A stretch of 64,000 nucleotides of DNA from Phycisphaerales bacterium (GCA_020853815.1 JADYYE010000168.1:34297-98296), one strand, 5' to 3'; positions 33,704 to 43,179 are shown, counted from the stretch's first letter. Numbers and translations are program-made. Notes: a model not told the origin generated them from the letters alone.

Positions 33704-35359
33704 TCAGCTACCGACATCAACTTTAGGTGCCCCGGGCCTCTCGCGATTTCGCGACAGAAGCCAGCGTGGCTCATGGCAGCGCAGGAGCAGCGCGGTCGCC
33801 GGGTACGACACGCCGCCCAGCACGCACGCGCCTGCCAGGCGCAGCGCGTGGTCCTTCCATCCCGTGGAGGGCGGCAGATAGCGCAGCATCACCCACACCA
33901 GGAAGCCCATCGCAAGTGTCGAGACCAGCAGCTTGACGATGGCCAGGAACGTCGGCGTGTCGAGCAATCGCTCGTGGACCTGGCGGCGGCAGAGCAGCGC
34001 CAGCACCAGCGCCTGGATCGCGGCCGTGGTGCTGGTCGACCAGCCAAGCCCCGCCTCGCGGAAGAACCAGATGAGCGTCGCGTTGAGGCCGGCCGCCAGC
34101 GCGACCATGCACAGCGCGACGCGCATCGGGGTCTTGGTGTCGCCGCGGGCATAGAACGCGCGGGTCAGCACGTGGATGAGCGAGTACGCCCAGATGCCGG
34201 GTGCGTAGCCGGCGAGGACATCCGCGGCCCGTTCCACCTGCTCGGGGCTGAAGCCCTTGCCGCCGAATCGGTAGAGGAGCGGCATGGCGTCGTGTCGGAC
34301 CAGGAACAGCCCGACGCTGGCGGGGAGCCCGATGAAGAGCGAGAGGCGGACGCCGCGCCGGAGCGTCTGCACGAACGCGGCGGGCTCGTCGGCGTGGCGC
34401 GCGAGCATGGGGAACGCGGCGGTCGCGACCGCGATGCCGAAGACGCCGAGCGGGAACTGGTACAGGCGCTGGGCGGCCGCGAGGATGATATTCGACGCCT
34501 TGTCGAGGGGGTAGGCGTAGCCGAGCAAGGTCGGCCCGATCCAGATGGGCCACATCGCGATGAGCTGATCGACCAGCGCGGTGATCTGAAGCGTTCCCAT
34601 GCCGATGAGCACGGGGACGAGCTTTCTGAGCATGCGCACGCCGCGTTCTTTGACGGGCGCGACGTCGCGCGTCCATGTGACGTGCCTGCGCAGGACGAGG
34701 AAGAACCATCCGGCCTGTGTGAGCCCGGAGAGCACGGTCGCGGCGCCCAGCGCATACGCCGTCGTCTCGCCGCCGAGCGATCCATGCCAGAGATGCCACA
34801 CGCCGACCGCGATGATGAACCCGTTAAGCACGAGCGGCCCGGACGCCGCGGGCCCGAAGCGCCCGTGGACCTGCAGCACGCCCCCCAGGATCGCCGCCAC
34901 GCAGATGAACGGCATGAACGGGAGCATGAGCATGATGAGCTTGATCGAGAGGTCACGCTCGGCGTCGGCGGGAAGAACCAGGAGCGCGATGAGCAACGCC
35001 AGCTCGATCACCGCCGTCAGCAGCCCCGTCGCGATCGCAAGCCCGCCGACCACCAGCGACGCAAACCGCCTCGCCTGCTCGGGGTCGTTCTTCTCCGCCG
35101 AGGCGTATTCCGGGATGAACGCGGCGGAGAGAGCGCCCTCGCCGAAGAGCCTGCGGAACATGTTGGGGATGGCAAAGCCCGCGGTGAACGCCGAGCCGAT
35201 GGCCGTCCCGCCGAAGACACGGACGAGCACGACGTCGCGGACCATCCCGCCCAGGCGCGAGAGGAACGTCATGCCGGACACCACGCGCACGGCGGCGGCC
35301 AGTGCGCCGTGCCGGCGCTCGTGCGACTCTTGCTCGTGGCGGGCTTCCGTGCCGCTCAT
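33704..35359 (-). CDS. murJ: Lipid II flippase MurJ
   Basis: 551 residues from the ATG ending at 35359, with GAGGAG nine bases upstream. The protein is polytopic (about 14 helices). The N-terminal signature TFLSRLGGMVRDVVLVRVFG and AFTAGFAIPNMFRRLFGEGA is that of the MurJ/MviN family, with the conserved Arg residues; later blocks such as ALSAAFIPEYA and YRFGGKGFSPEQVERAADVL agree. It flips lipid-linked peptidoglycan precursor across the inner membrane; the presence of this gene is notable because planctomycetes were once thought to lack a wall. The C-terminal ~25 residues form a basic tail. Confidence 0.9.
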   Translation of the reverse strand: MSGTEARHEQESHERRHGALAAAVRVVSGMTFLSRLGGMVRDVVLVRVFGGTAIGSAFTAGFAIPNMFRRLFGEGALSAAFIPEYASAEKNDPEQARRFASLVVGGLAIATGLLTAVIELALLIALLVLPADAERDLSIKLIMLMLPFMPFICVAAILGGVLQVHGRFGPAASGPLVLNGFIIAVGVWHLWHGSLGGETTAYALGAATVLSGLTQAGWFFLVLRRHVTWTRDVAPVKERGVRMLRKLVPVLIGMGTLQITALVDQLIAMWPIWIGPTLLGYAYPLDKASNIILAAAQRLYQFPLGVFGIAVATAAFPMLARHADEPAAFVQTLRRGVRLSLFIGLPASVGLFLVRHDAMPLLYRFGGKGFSPEQVERAADVLAGYAPGIWAYSLIHVLTRAFYARGDTKTPMRVALCMVALAAGLNATLIWFFREAGLGWSTSTTAAIQALVLALLCRRQVHERLLDTPTFLAIVKLLVSTLAMGFLVWVMLRYLPPSTGWKDHALRLAGACVLGGVSYPATALLLRCHEPRWLLSRNRERPGAPKVDVGS

Positions 35360-35395
35360 CGAACGCGTCTCCTCTGTTCCGTCGTTGGCTGCTCG

Positions 35396-35478
35396 TGGTG
35401 GAACGGCTCTCCAGAGCCGTGCGAGCACCCCTCAACGTCGTTCGTCGCTCTTGCACCGGTCTGGAGACCGGTGCCACC
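35396..35478. repeat. Paired REP-like hairpins F (REPIN-like doublet)
   Basis: Left: GTGG at 35396-35399, then ACGGCTCT (35403-35410), CC, AGAGCCGT (35413-35420). Right: GCACCGGTCT (35453-35462), GG, AGACCGGTGC (35465-35474) followed by CACC. The two hairpins are in inverted orientation, so the unit begins GGTGG and ends CCACC. It lies between murJ and the antiporter gene. Confidence 0.75.
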
Positions 35479-35499
35479 AAGACAAGGAAACGACAGAAC

Positions 35500-36966
35500 C
35501 TACCGCGGCCAGACCACAAAGAACAGGAACCAGTTCAGCACCAGGATGGGGAGCAGGATCGCCGCCGCCCACCCAAGATACCCGAAGAACGACGGCATCT
35601 TGATCGACCAGGACTGGGCGATCGAGCGGACCATGAAGTTCGGCCCGTTGCCGATGTAGGTCATCGCGCCGAAGAACACCGCCGCCGTCGAGATCGCGTG
35701 AAGATCGCCCGAATGGACCGGGTCGAGCAGCCAGGCATGGATCGTCGCGGCGTTCATCTCGCCCGCGCCGAACGCGGCCTGGAAGAAGTTGAGGTACGTC
35801 GGCGCATTGTCGAGCACCGCCGAGAGTGAGCCGGTCGCGAAGTAGAACGCCGTGGGTGTGTTGATGCCGAGCTTCGCGCCGTTCTCCGCGAGGTAGCCGA
35901 GCGCGGGCGCCATGGTCGCGAAGATGCCAAGGAACAGAAGGCCCACCTCCTTGGCGGGGAAGAGGTCGAAGTGATTGGCCTTGTGCAGGTCCTTGCCGGC
36001 AAGGAAGTACGCGCTGATGGCGACGACGGCCTGCATCGTCGCGCCGACCGGGAAGCCGTCGAAGTTCGCCAACTTCTTGAGCATGGGGTCGACGAACACA
36101 CCGACCAGCATCAGCAGCAGGCAGACGACGCCGGCCCGCCCGCGAACGCGGAAGTGGAACTTCTCCTTGGCCTTGCCCTCGGGGTGCCCCACACGCGAGT
36201 CGAAGACGAAGAACGCGACGAGCAAGAGGCCGTTGACCAGGAGCCAGTCCTGCCACAGGTGCTCGATGGTCCAGGCGAAGGGCACGCCCTTGATGAAGCC
36301 GAGGTAGAGCGGGGGATCGCCGATGGGTGTGAGCGCTCCGCCGCAGTTGGAGACGATGAAGATGAAAAAGACGACATGGAGCGCCTTGATGCGTCCGGCG
36401 TTGAGGCGCATGAAGGGGCGGACGAGCAGCATCGAGGCGCCGGTCGTGCCGACGAGGTTGGCGAGCACCGCGCCGATCGCCAGCAGGATCGTGTTCATGC
36501 GCGCGTCGGCGTGCCCCTGCACGTCGATCACGATCCCGCCCGACACGACGAACAGCCCCACGACCAGCGCGATGAAGGCGTAATACTCCAGCCCCGCGTG
36601 GAGCATCGTGTACACGCCGTAGGACGTGCCGTGGACGAAGGGCATGTCGAACGCGACGGCGTAGTAGGCCGCCACGATCCCGCCGAAGAAGAACGCAAAG
36701 TCGGGGAAGTGATCGTGCCAGAAGTGGCCGCTCACGAAGGGCATGAGCGCGATGCTGGCCAGCAGCAGCGCGAACGGCGCGCACAGCCAGAGCGGAATGA
36801 CCGGCGCCGGGCCGTCGTATCCCGCCCGCGCCAGCGCGTCGGGCGCGATCAAGCCCGGGGCGAGCTTGGCCAGCACCACGCCGATCCCGATGCCCACGAT
36901 GCACGACACGACCCACATGAGCGGGCCCGCCAGTTTCTTCTTGCCTTCAGCCACGTCGTGACTCAC
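35500..36966 (-). CDS. NhaD-type / CitMHS-like sodium:proton antiporter
   Basis: 488 residues from a GTG at 36966 that overlaps the VanZ stop (GTGA) with GCAAGGC just upstream; a GTG at 36993 is an alternative. Twelve or so hydrophobic helices fill the protein. Signature blocks are GTTGASMLLVRPFMRLN, IVSNCGGALTPIGDPPLYLG and TGSLSAVLDNAPTYLNFFQA (a second, inverted repeat of the IT-superfamily motif), as in NhaD and the CitMHS_2 family. It probably exchanges Na+ for H+ across the inner membrane; ion preference is not readable here. The last gene of the minus-strand locus, possibly co-transcribed only by read-through. Confidence 0.83.
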   Translation of the reverse strand: MSHDVAEGKKKLAGPLMWVVSCIVGIGIGVVLAKLAPGLIAPDALARAGYDGPAPVIPLWLCAPFALLLASIALMPFVSGHFWHDHFPDFAFFFGGIVAAYYAVAFDMPFVHGTSYGVYTMLHAGLEYYAFIALVVGLFVVSGGIVIDVQGHADARMNTILLAIGAVLANLVGTTGASMLLVRPFMRLNAGRIKALHVVFFIFIVSNCGGALTPIGDPPLYLGFIKGVPFAWTIEHLWQDWLLVNGLLLVAFFVFDSRVGHPEGKAKEKFHFRVRGRAGVVCLLLMLVGVFVDPMLKKLANFDGFPVGATMQAVVAISAYFLAGKDLHKANHFDLFPAKEVGLLFLGIFATMAPALGYLAENGAKLGINTPTAFYFATGSLSAVLDNAPTYLNFFQAAFGAGEMNAATIHAWLLDPVHSGDLHAISTAAVFFGAMTYIGNGPNFMVRSIAQSWSIKMPSFFGYLGWAAAILLPILVLNWFLFFVVWPR

Positions 36967-37343
36967 GCCTTGCTCTCCGAGCGGAAACGCCACGCGATGA
37001 GCGAGGCGATGAGAATACCCGTGATGTTCGCCGCCAGATCATCCCACGCCGCCACACGCCTGACCAGCGGCACCGCCTGAAGCCCCTCGTCCAGACAGGC
37101 GTAGATCATTGCGACGGGCACGCACCGCGCGATGTTGCGCGGGCTCCGCGCCGCGTCGAACGGACTGGTGGACATCAATAGGATCGCCCACACGCCGAAA
37201 ACACCCGCGTGTACCGGGAGGTCCCAGCGTCCTTCCGCGGGGATCGCGACCTTGGGCCAGTGCGTCATCATGAAGAGCAGGCCGGCGTACCCGCCGAAGA
37301 CGAAGCGGCGCACCGCGGGCGACGCCCAGGGGGCGCTCGTCAC
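36963..37343 (-). CDS. VanZ-like membrane protein
   Basis: 126 residues from a GTG at 37343 that overlaps the ParA stop (GTGA). Four hydrophobic stretches. The family signature reads THWPKVAIPAEGRWDLPVHA, then CLDEGLQAVPLVRRVAAWDD and LAANITGILIASL: Lys/Pro, His, and the acidic-rich DExxQ...R...D.xAN.G block of VanZ-like proteins. VanZ-like genes are common in PEP-CTERM/exopolysaccharide loci, which fits the neighbours. Function unknown. Confidence 0.82.
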   Translation of the reverse strand: MTSAPWASPAVRRFVFGGYAGLLFMMTHWPKVAIPAEGRWDLPVHAGVFGVWAILLMSTSPFDAARSPRNIARCVPVAMIYACLDEGLQAVPLVRRVAAWDDLAANITGILIASLIAWRFRSESKA

Positions 37344-38347
37344 GACGCGGCCTCGGATGAATGCGGAGTTTCCACGCGCGGTCGCGTGACTACCAGCTGT
37401 GAGGGCTGCTGTGCGGGCTGCTGTGCGGGTTGCGCCGAAGAAATCGACGCGGGCGGCAGAGTCGCCGGCTGGCTCGTCGCCTCGGGGCCGCGCTTGGCGA
37501 GCATCGCGTCCCAATCGCGCAGCAGCGCGGCGCCGAGGGCCGCGTAGTCCTCCGCGCCCGGCGCCTGCGGCGCATAGTCGAAGATCGTCTTGCCGAAGCT
37601 CGGGCACTCCGCGAGCTTGATGTTCCGCCGGATCGCCGGACGAACGACCCGCGCGAACTTCCAGGGCAGGTTCCCCTCGCCGGCGGCCTGGCGCGCCTGG
37701 TCGAAGAACGCGTCCATGTCCGCCACGACCTCGCGCGTGTGCGTGCTGCTCGCGTCGTGGGCGCACAACACCACGCCCGCAACGCGCAGCCTGGGGTTGA
37801 TCGCCTTGCTCACGAGCCCGACGGTCTCGAGCAGCTTGCCCACGCCCTGCAGCGCCAGGAAGTGCGCCTGCATGGGGATCAGAACCTCGCGGGCCGCCGC
37901 CAGCGCGTTGATCGTGAGCAGACCAAGCGAAGGCGGGCAGTCGATCATCACAAACTCGAATCGCCCACCCAGAGACGCAAGGACCTTTTCGAGCCGCCTC
38001 TCTCGCTCGGGCACGCCCGCCAGCTCGGTCTCGGCCGCGGCAAGGTCGGTCGTCGAGGGGAGCACCCACAGATTGGGATTGACCTCGACCACGGCCGACG
38101 ACGCGTCGCACGCGGGATCGATCAGGCAGTCATAGATCGACGCGCGGTCGGCGGCGGGGTCGATGCCCAGATGCAGCGAGGCGTGGGCCTGCGGGTCGAG
38201 GTCGATGACCAGGGTAGGGCGTCCCGCCCGCGCAAACGACGCGGCGAGATTGACCGTGGTGGTCGTCTTGCCCACGCCGCCCTTCTGGTTCATCAGCGCG
38301 ATGAGCCGGACGGGCCTTGGGGGATTGGGCACGGGCGGGAGCGGCAT
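37340..38347 (-). CDS. ParA-type ATPase
   Basis: 335 residues from the ATG ending at 38347. The deviant Walker A is complete: ALMNQKGGVGKTTTTVNLAA (signature Lys plus P-loop Lys), Walker A' in LVIDLDPQAHASLHLG and Walker B in FVMIDCPPSLG. It belongs to the ParA/Soj/MinD superfamily. There is no parB next to it, so this is not a standard chromosome partition pair. The C-terminal ~55 residues are Pro/Gln/Ser-rich (SAQPAQQPAQQPSQLV). Lying between the polysaccharide genes and VanZ, it may position the envelope machinery; that is speculation. Confidence 0.85.
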   Translation of the reverse strand: MPLPPVPNPPRPVRLIALMNQKGGVGKTTTTVNLAASFARAGRPTLVIDLDPQAHASLHLGIDPAADRASIYDCLIDPACDASSAVVEVNPNLWVLPSTTDLAAAETELAGVPERERRLEKVLASLGGRFEFVMIDCPPSLGLLTINALAAAREVLIPMQAHFLALQGVGKLLETVGLVSKAINPRLRVAGVVLCAHDASSTHTREVVADMDAFFDQARQAAGEGNLPWKFARVVRPAIRRNIKLAECPSFGKTIFDYAPQAPGAEDYAALGAALLRDWDAMLAKRGPEATSQPATLPPASISSAQPAQQPAQQPSQLVVTRPRVETPHSSEAAS

Positions 38348-38420
38348 GGGGCGAGTATAGCGGCGGGGGGCGTGCGCCAACCCCTCTCCCTCGCCTCAAA
38401 GTCGCTGGAATTGTGCGGGA

Positions 38421-39851
38421 TTACGCCGACTTGGCGGGCGGCGTCGCGTCCGCGGCGGGCGCGGGGATCGCCGGCTTGTCATAGGCGGCGGCGGCTTCCT
38501 CGATCTGCTTCTTGCGCGCGATCTTGATCGCCGTCACGCCGATGAACGCCGCGAACATGAACGCCAGCACATACACCACGCGGGCCCGACCGAGGCTCAG
38601 CGCGACGCCCAGGATCGCAAAGCCCGTCCCGATCGCGTAGAGCGTCAGGGCCGCCCCCTTCACGCCCAGCGCTCGCTTCAGCATGTGGTGCAGGTGGTCG
38701 GCGTCGGCGTCGGAGAGCTTCTTGCCCGCCATCTTTCGGCGGACGATCGCCAGGCTGGTGTCGATCAGCGGGATCGCGTAGATGATGAGCCCGGCGGTCA
38801 CGAGCTGGGTCTTGCCCGTGTCGCCCAGCATGAGCACGATGCTGATGGTGGTAAAGCCGAGCAACAGCGACCCGCAGTCCCCCTGAAAAATGGTCGCCGG
38901 GTTGAAGTTGTGGGGAAGGAATCCCAGGCACGCCCCCAGGAGCGCGAGGCAGAGGATGATGCGCTGCCCGTCGCGCGGGCCGTCGTCCACCACCGCCAGC
39001 CCCAGCGCGATGATGAGGAGCCCGGCCGACGCGATGCCCGTCACGCCGGTGAGCAGCCCGTCGAGCCCGTCGATCAGGTTCGAGGCGTTGCACGCGCCCA
39101 GCACGAAGAGCCCGATGATGATCGTTCCGGCCCAGTAGATCAGGTCGATTTCCAGCGAGCCGCTCCCGATCGGGAGCGGAACCTGCCAGGTCATGGCCTC
39201 GTTGCCGAAGAGCTTGCCGATCGGCGCCAGCACGCCGCGCGCGACATTCGCGCCCACCTGGTCGATCGCCAGCGCCGCGGCCGCGAAAAGCTGCCCGGAA
39301 ATCTTCAGCCGCGGATCGAGCCCGACCACATCGTCGATCAGCCCCGTCAGCATGATGACCGTCATGCCGATCAGGATCGCGGGCGGCACGGGCAAGTGCA
39401 TCTGGTCGGCCTCGTAGAACTTCGAGGGGTGGAAGCTCATCAGGCCGGGCTGGAGGATCGCCAGGTAGCTGTAGAAGATGCCCGCCATCATGCCGACAAA
39501 GCACGCGGCGCCGCCCAGATAGGCGATTGGCTGCCGGTGAATCTTGCGGGCCTCGCTCGGGCGGTCGATCACGCCGTTTTTCACCGCCAGCATCCGCATG
39601 ATGGGCGTCGCGACCAGCGTCACGCCGAATGCGATCACGAAGACCCACATGTAGTTGTTCAGGATGTCCAGGCGCGAGGGCGGATCGGGCGTCGCGATCG
39701 CGCGCAACGCCGACAGCGCGTCCTCCTGCACCTTCGGGTCCTGGAACGACGAGCGGACCGCCTCGGTCAGCGCCTGCGGCAACGAGGCGTCCTGCGTCGG
39801 CGACAACGCCTGCGGCAGGTCCTTCACCACGCTCGACGCCTGCTGGATCAA
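38421..39851 (-). CDS. WecA/MraY-family undecaprenyl-phosphate sugar-1-phosphate transferase
   Basis: 476 residues if it begins at the TTG at 39851, which overlaps the epimerase stop (TTGA) and has GAGGAGG six bases upstream; GTGs at 39830 and 39827 are alternatives. About eleven hydrophobic helices. Family motifs: PIAYLGGAACFVGMMAGI, LIDDVVGLDPRLKISGQ (the DD motif), NASNLIDGLDGLLTG (the NxxNxxDGxDGL motif) and QGDCGSLLLGF, and a His-rich DADHLHHML near the end as in WecA. These enzymes start lipid-linked glycan synthesis by moving a HexNAc-1-P to undecaprenyl phosphate. It likely primes the exopolysaccharide of this locus. Confidence 0.88.
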   Translation of the reverse strand: MIQQASSVVKDLPQALSPTQDASLPQALTEAVRSSFQDPKVQEDALSALRAIATPDPPSRLDILNNYMWVFVIAFGVTLVATPIMRMLAVKNGVIDRPSEARKIHRQPIAYLGGAACFVGMMAGIFYSYLAILQPGLMSFHPSKFYEADQMHLPVPPAILIGMTVIMLTGLIDDVVGLDPRLKISGQLFAAAALAIDQVGANVARGVLAPIGKLFGNEAMTWQVPLPIGSGSLEIDLIYWAGTIIIGLFVLGACNASNLIDGLDGLLTGVTGIASAGLLIIALGLAVVDDGPRDGQRIILCLALLGACLGFLPHNFNPATIFQGDCGSLLLGFTTISIVLMLGDTGKTQLVTAGLIIYAIPLIDTSLAIVRRKMAGKKLSDADADHLHHMLKRALGVKGAALTLYAIGTGFAILGVALSLGRARVVYVLAFMFAAFIGVTAIKIARKKQIEEAAAAYDKPAIPAPAADATPPAKSA

Positions 39852-40888
39852 CCCCGAGCCTCCTCCGCGCCACAGCCGCGCGCGTCCTTCATCCACGACG
39901 CGATGTCGCGGATCGTCTGCTCCAGCGGGACACGCGGCTCAAAGCCGATCGCCCGCCGAACCCGCGTCAGGTCCGGGCGACGCTGGCGCAGATCCTCAAA
40001 TCCCCCGGGAAAGGCGTCCGTGTACGGAACCAGCGCCACCCGCGAGCGCGAACCCAGCACGCCGATCACCCGGCGCGCCAGCTCGATCATCGATATCGGC
40101 TGATCCGACCCTACGTTGAACACCCGCCCCCAACAGTCGCGTGATTCCATCAGCCGGGGCAACGCGGCGGCCACGTCCCGAACATCGCAGAAGCACCGCG
40201 TCTGCTCGCCGTCGCCGTGGACCTCAAGGTCCGTTCCCGCAAGGGCGGCGCCGACGAACCGCGGGAGCACCATCCCGTAGTCGCCCACCTGACGCGGACC
40301 CACCGTGTTGAAGAACCGCACGATCACCGCGGGCACGCTCCTCTGGTGGTGAAACGCCAGCGCCAGATACTCATCGATCGCCTTCGTGCAGGCATACGAC
40401 CAGCGCGTCATGGTCGTCGGACCATACACCACGTCGTCCTCTTCCGAGAACGGCGTCTTCTCCGACTTGCCATAGACCTCGGAGCTCGAAGCGATCAGCG
40501 TCAGCGCCCCATCGCCCGAGGGCGAACGCCCCTGCGCGAAGCGCAGGATCGCCAGCGTCTGGTCGATGTTGGTCTGAATCGTGCGGATCGGGTCCTCCAC
40601 GACCAGACGCACGCCCACCGCCGCCGCAAGGTGATAGATCTCGTCGAAGACCTCGCCCTTGCCGAGCGCCGAAAGCGCGTCGTGCAGGTCGGCCTCGATG
40701 AAGCGGAGCCGCCCCGAGGGCGCGGGCATGTTGCGCCGGCGCCCGGTGGAGAGATCGTCGACCACCGTCACCTCGTCGCCCCGCGCGAGCAAGCGCTCCA
40801 CCAGGTGCGACCCGATGAAACCGGACCCGCCGCTGACGAGCACGCGGCGGGCGGGCGAGGTTCCCGAAGAAGCGGGCGATGGAGCCAT
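39848..40888 (-). CDS. NAD-dependent nucleotide-sugar epimerase/dehydratase
   Basis: 346 residues. Extended SDR: ARRVLVSGGSGFIGSHLVER (GxxGxxG at the N-terminus), DDLSTGRRRNM, ASSSEVYGKS (catalytic Ser/Thr region) and SYACTKAIDEYLAL (Tyr-x3-Lys). The QTRCFCDVRDVA block agrees with the UDP-sugar branch (QTRxFxxVxD). Closest patterns are UDP-glucuronate decarboxylase and UDP-glucose 4-epimerase; the exact reaction is not certain. Starts three bases from the end of the Wzc-like gene and overlaps the transferase gene, so all three are translationally linked. Confidence 0.86.
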   Translation of the reverse strand: MAPSPASSGTSPARRVLVSGGSGFIGSHLVERLLARGDEVTVVDDLSTGRRRNMPAPSGRLRFIEADLHDALSALGKGEVFDEIYHLAAAVGVRLVVEDPIRTIQTNIDQTLAILRFAQGRSPSGDGALTLIASSSEVYGKSEKTPFSEEDDVVYGPTTMTRWSYACTKAIDEYLALAFHHQRSVPAVIVRFFNTVGPRQVGDYGMVLPRFVGAALAGTDLEVHGDGEQTRCFCDVRDVAAALPRLMESRDCWGRVFNVGSDQPISMIELARRVIGVLGSRSRVALVPYTDAFPGGFEDLRQRRPDLTRVRRAIGFEPRVPLEQTIRDIASWMKDARGCGAEEARG

Positions 40889-40891
40889 GTC

Positions 40892-43108
40892 TTACGCCGC
40901 GTCGCGGTCCTGTGTCTGGTACTCGTGGGTGGCGATGATATTGGAGCGCATGTACCCGCCCGCGGTGCCCTGCACGCCGTTGATCAGCACGCCCAGGAAA
41001 TCGCTGCGGGTGTCGCCCAGCTCGTTGCGGAGACGGGCGACCATGCCGCGCTTCTCCGAGAGCGCGCGGACGACGAGCATGGAGGCGTCGCACTTGGAGG
41101 CGAGCGTCAGGCCGTCGCCCGACACGCCCAGGGGCGAGCAGTCCACCACCACGTAGTCATACTTCTCCTTGGCCTGGCGGAGCACGTCGCCCATCGCGTT
41201 GGTCGCCAGGCGCTCGAACACCCGGCTGGGACGCTCGCCGGCGGTCATCACATGCACGCGCGGCTCGGCGTCGACCTTGTGCACCACGCCCTCGAGCGTG
41301 TGCGAGCCCGCGAGCACCTCGCCCAGGCCCGGCCCTTCCGTGAACTGGTACACCTTGTGCAGCGAGGGGCGCCGCATGTTCGCGTCGATGAGCAGCACCC
41401 GCTTGTCCGACGCCGCCAGCGCCAGCGCCAGGTTCGACGCCACCGTGGTCGAGCCCGACTCGGGCAGCCCGCCCACCACCAGAAGCGCCCGGTGCCCCGC
41501 GGGCTCCAGCCGCTTGAGGACCGCGGCCCGCACCTGGCGGAAGCTCTCGGCCATCACGCCCCGCTCGTGCTTGATGAAGCACGTCTCGAGCACGCCCGGC
41601 TCCTCCGGGTCCTCGTGCGCGTCGGGCACGATGCCGACGATGCGGGCCTTGGGGATGATCGCCACGTCCGCCGGGCCCTTGACGCGCTGGTCCACCATCT
41701 CACGGAGAACCAGCACGCCCAACACGAGCCCGAACACGACGATCGCGCCGGCGGGAACCATGATCTTCAGCTTCGGGAACGTCACCTCGTCGGGCAGACG
41801 CTCTTCCTGAAGGACCAGGATTCGCTTGTTGGTGTCGAGGCTCTCCAGCGCGTTGACCGTCTGCAGCGACGACTGCATGACCGTTCGCTCCTGGATCAGC
41901 CGCTTGGCCTGCTCGTCCATGTCGTCGATGGTCGCCTCGGCCTGGGTCAGCTCGGCCAGGCGGACCGAGTATCGCTCCTGCTTGGCCGCCAGGTCCGAAT
42001 CCTGCGCCTGGAGCTGCGACACGGCCTTCCGCACGCTGTCCACCTCGGCGTCGAACTTCTGACGGAGAAGGCGCTGCCGCTCCGATTCCTGCTGGCTCTT
42101 GGCCGCATCGATCATGGCCTTGTACTGCTTGACGTCGCGGTGCTCGTCGGTGAAACGCAGCTTCAGGCCCCGCAGGCCCGACTCCAGATCGTTGATCTGG
42201 TTGGCCAGGCTGAGCATGAGCGTGTCGTTCTCCACCACGTCACGCAGCTGATCCGTGTAGCTGGGGCCCGCCGGGTTCTGCAGCTCGGCCTCCAGCTCCT
42301 TGAGACGGACCGTGAACGACTCGATATCCAGCCCCACCTTCACCCGCTCCTGGTTCACCACCCGCAGCGCCTCCGACGTCTCGTTCGACAGGCGGTTCAG
42401 GTTTGTGTAGCTCACGTCCTTCATCAGGCGCTCGCGCTGGCCCTGCACGGCCTCGATCTGCGACTGCATCTCGGCGATCGTCTTGGTCAACGCGTCACGC
42501 TGCTGACGGTTCGCCGCTCGCGTGCTGTCCGCGATCGTCCGCTGGTACGCGTCCCGCACCAGGCCCACGATCGCCTTCGCCTCCGCCTTGTCGCGGTAGG
42601 TGAACGAAAGGTCGATAAGCCGGGTCTGCGGCACCACGCGCGCCGACACCGTGTCCTGCAGGTCGATCAGCGCCTCGACCGTGTTGAACTTGCCGTCCTC
42701 CATCCGCCACTTGGCCCACTTGGGGGCTTCCTGCGGCAGGCGAGGGTCCTCGGCGACGCGCTGCAGCACGCCCGCGGAAGTCATCAGCTTGGTCTGCGTC
42801 TGCATGTACTTGTCAAGCTCGGCGTCGTCGACCTGGCCGTACCCCGTCAGCTTGTCCAGCTCGGCCACCTGCACATAGGTCTGGAAGAGCACGTTGGAGC
42901 GGAAGTAGGGCCAGGTGAGGAGCCAGGCAAAGTGCGCCCCGCCGCCGATCACCGCGCCCCCGATGAACGCCGCCGCAAGGATCCACTTGTACTTCAAGAG
43001 AAGTTTCAGCGGATCGATCGAAACCACGGGCAACGGCCCGGAGGCGCTCGGGCCGCCCGCGGGGCGCGCCGGTCCACTCATACCCATCGGCGCAGGAATA
43101 GTCGCCAT
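40892..43108 (-). CDS. Wzc/BY-kinase-like chain-length protein with a Walker A lysine replaced
   Basis: 738 residues. Two transmembrane helices bracket a long periplasmic Wzz domain: about 38-58 and 450-470 (IMVPAGAIVVFGLVLGVLVL). Coiled coils lie between (RQQRDALTKTIAEMQSQIEA; LTQAEATIDDMDEQAKRLIQ). The cytoplasmic kinase-like domain has VVGGLPESGSTTVASNLALA near residue 560, where BY-kinases have PGEGKT: the P-loop Lys is Ser (codon TCG). Walker A' (VLLIDANMRRPSLH) and Walker B (YDYVVVDCSPLG) are kept. The C-terminus has only two Tyr, not the usual cluster. It should set polymer length and may not be an active kinase. Confidence 0.87.
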   Translation of the reverse strand: MATIPAPMGMSGPARPAGGPSASGPLPVVSIDPLKLLLKYKWILAAAFIGGAVIGGGAHFAWLLTWPYFRSNVLFQTYVQVAELDKLTGYGQVDDAELDKYMQTQTKLMTSAGVLQRVAEDPRLPQEAPKWAKWRMEDGKFNTVEALIDLQDTVSARVVPQTRLIDLSFTYRDKAEAKAIVGLVRDAYQRTIADSTRAANRQQRDALTKTIAEMQSQIEAVQGQRERLMKDVSYTNLNRLSNETSEALRVVNQERVKVGLDIESFTVRLKELEAELQNPAGPSYTDQLRDVVENDTLMLSLANQINDLESGLRGLKLRFTDEHRDVKQYKAMIDAAKSQQESERQRLLRQKFDAEVDSVRKAVSQLQAQDSDLAAKQERYSVRLAELTQAEATIDDMDEQAKRLIQERTVMQSSLQTVNALESLDTNKRILVLQEERLPDEVTFPKLKIMVPAGAIVVFGLVLGVLVLREMVDQRVKGPADVAIIPKARIVGIVPDAHEDPEEPGVLETCFIKHERGVMAESFRQVRAAVLKRLEPAGHRALLVVGGLPESGSTTVASNLALALAASDKRVLLIDANMRRPSLHKVYQFTEGPGLGEVLAGSHTLEGVVHKVDAEPRVHVMTAGERPSRVFERLATNAMGDVLRQAKEKYDYVVVDCSPLGVSGDGLTLASKCDASMLVVRALSEKRGMVARLRNELGDTRSDFLGVLINGVQGTAGGYMRSNIIATHEYQTQDRDAA

Positions 43109-43179
43109 CTGTTCGTCCCTTCAAACTGTTCCGGCGGGCGCGAGCCCCGCCGAAGGCCCCGGGCGTCCCGGGGGGAAAA

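Noticed and set aside
33323..35659. A 778-codon plus-strand frame over murJ
   Set aside because: MurJ on the other strand has clear signatures; this frame has none.
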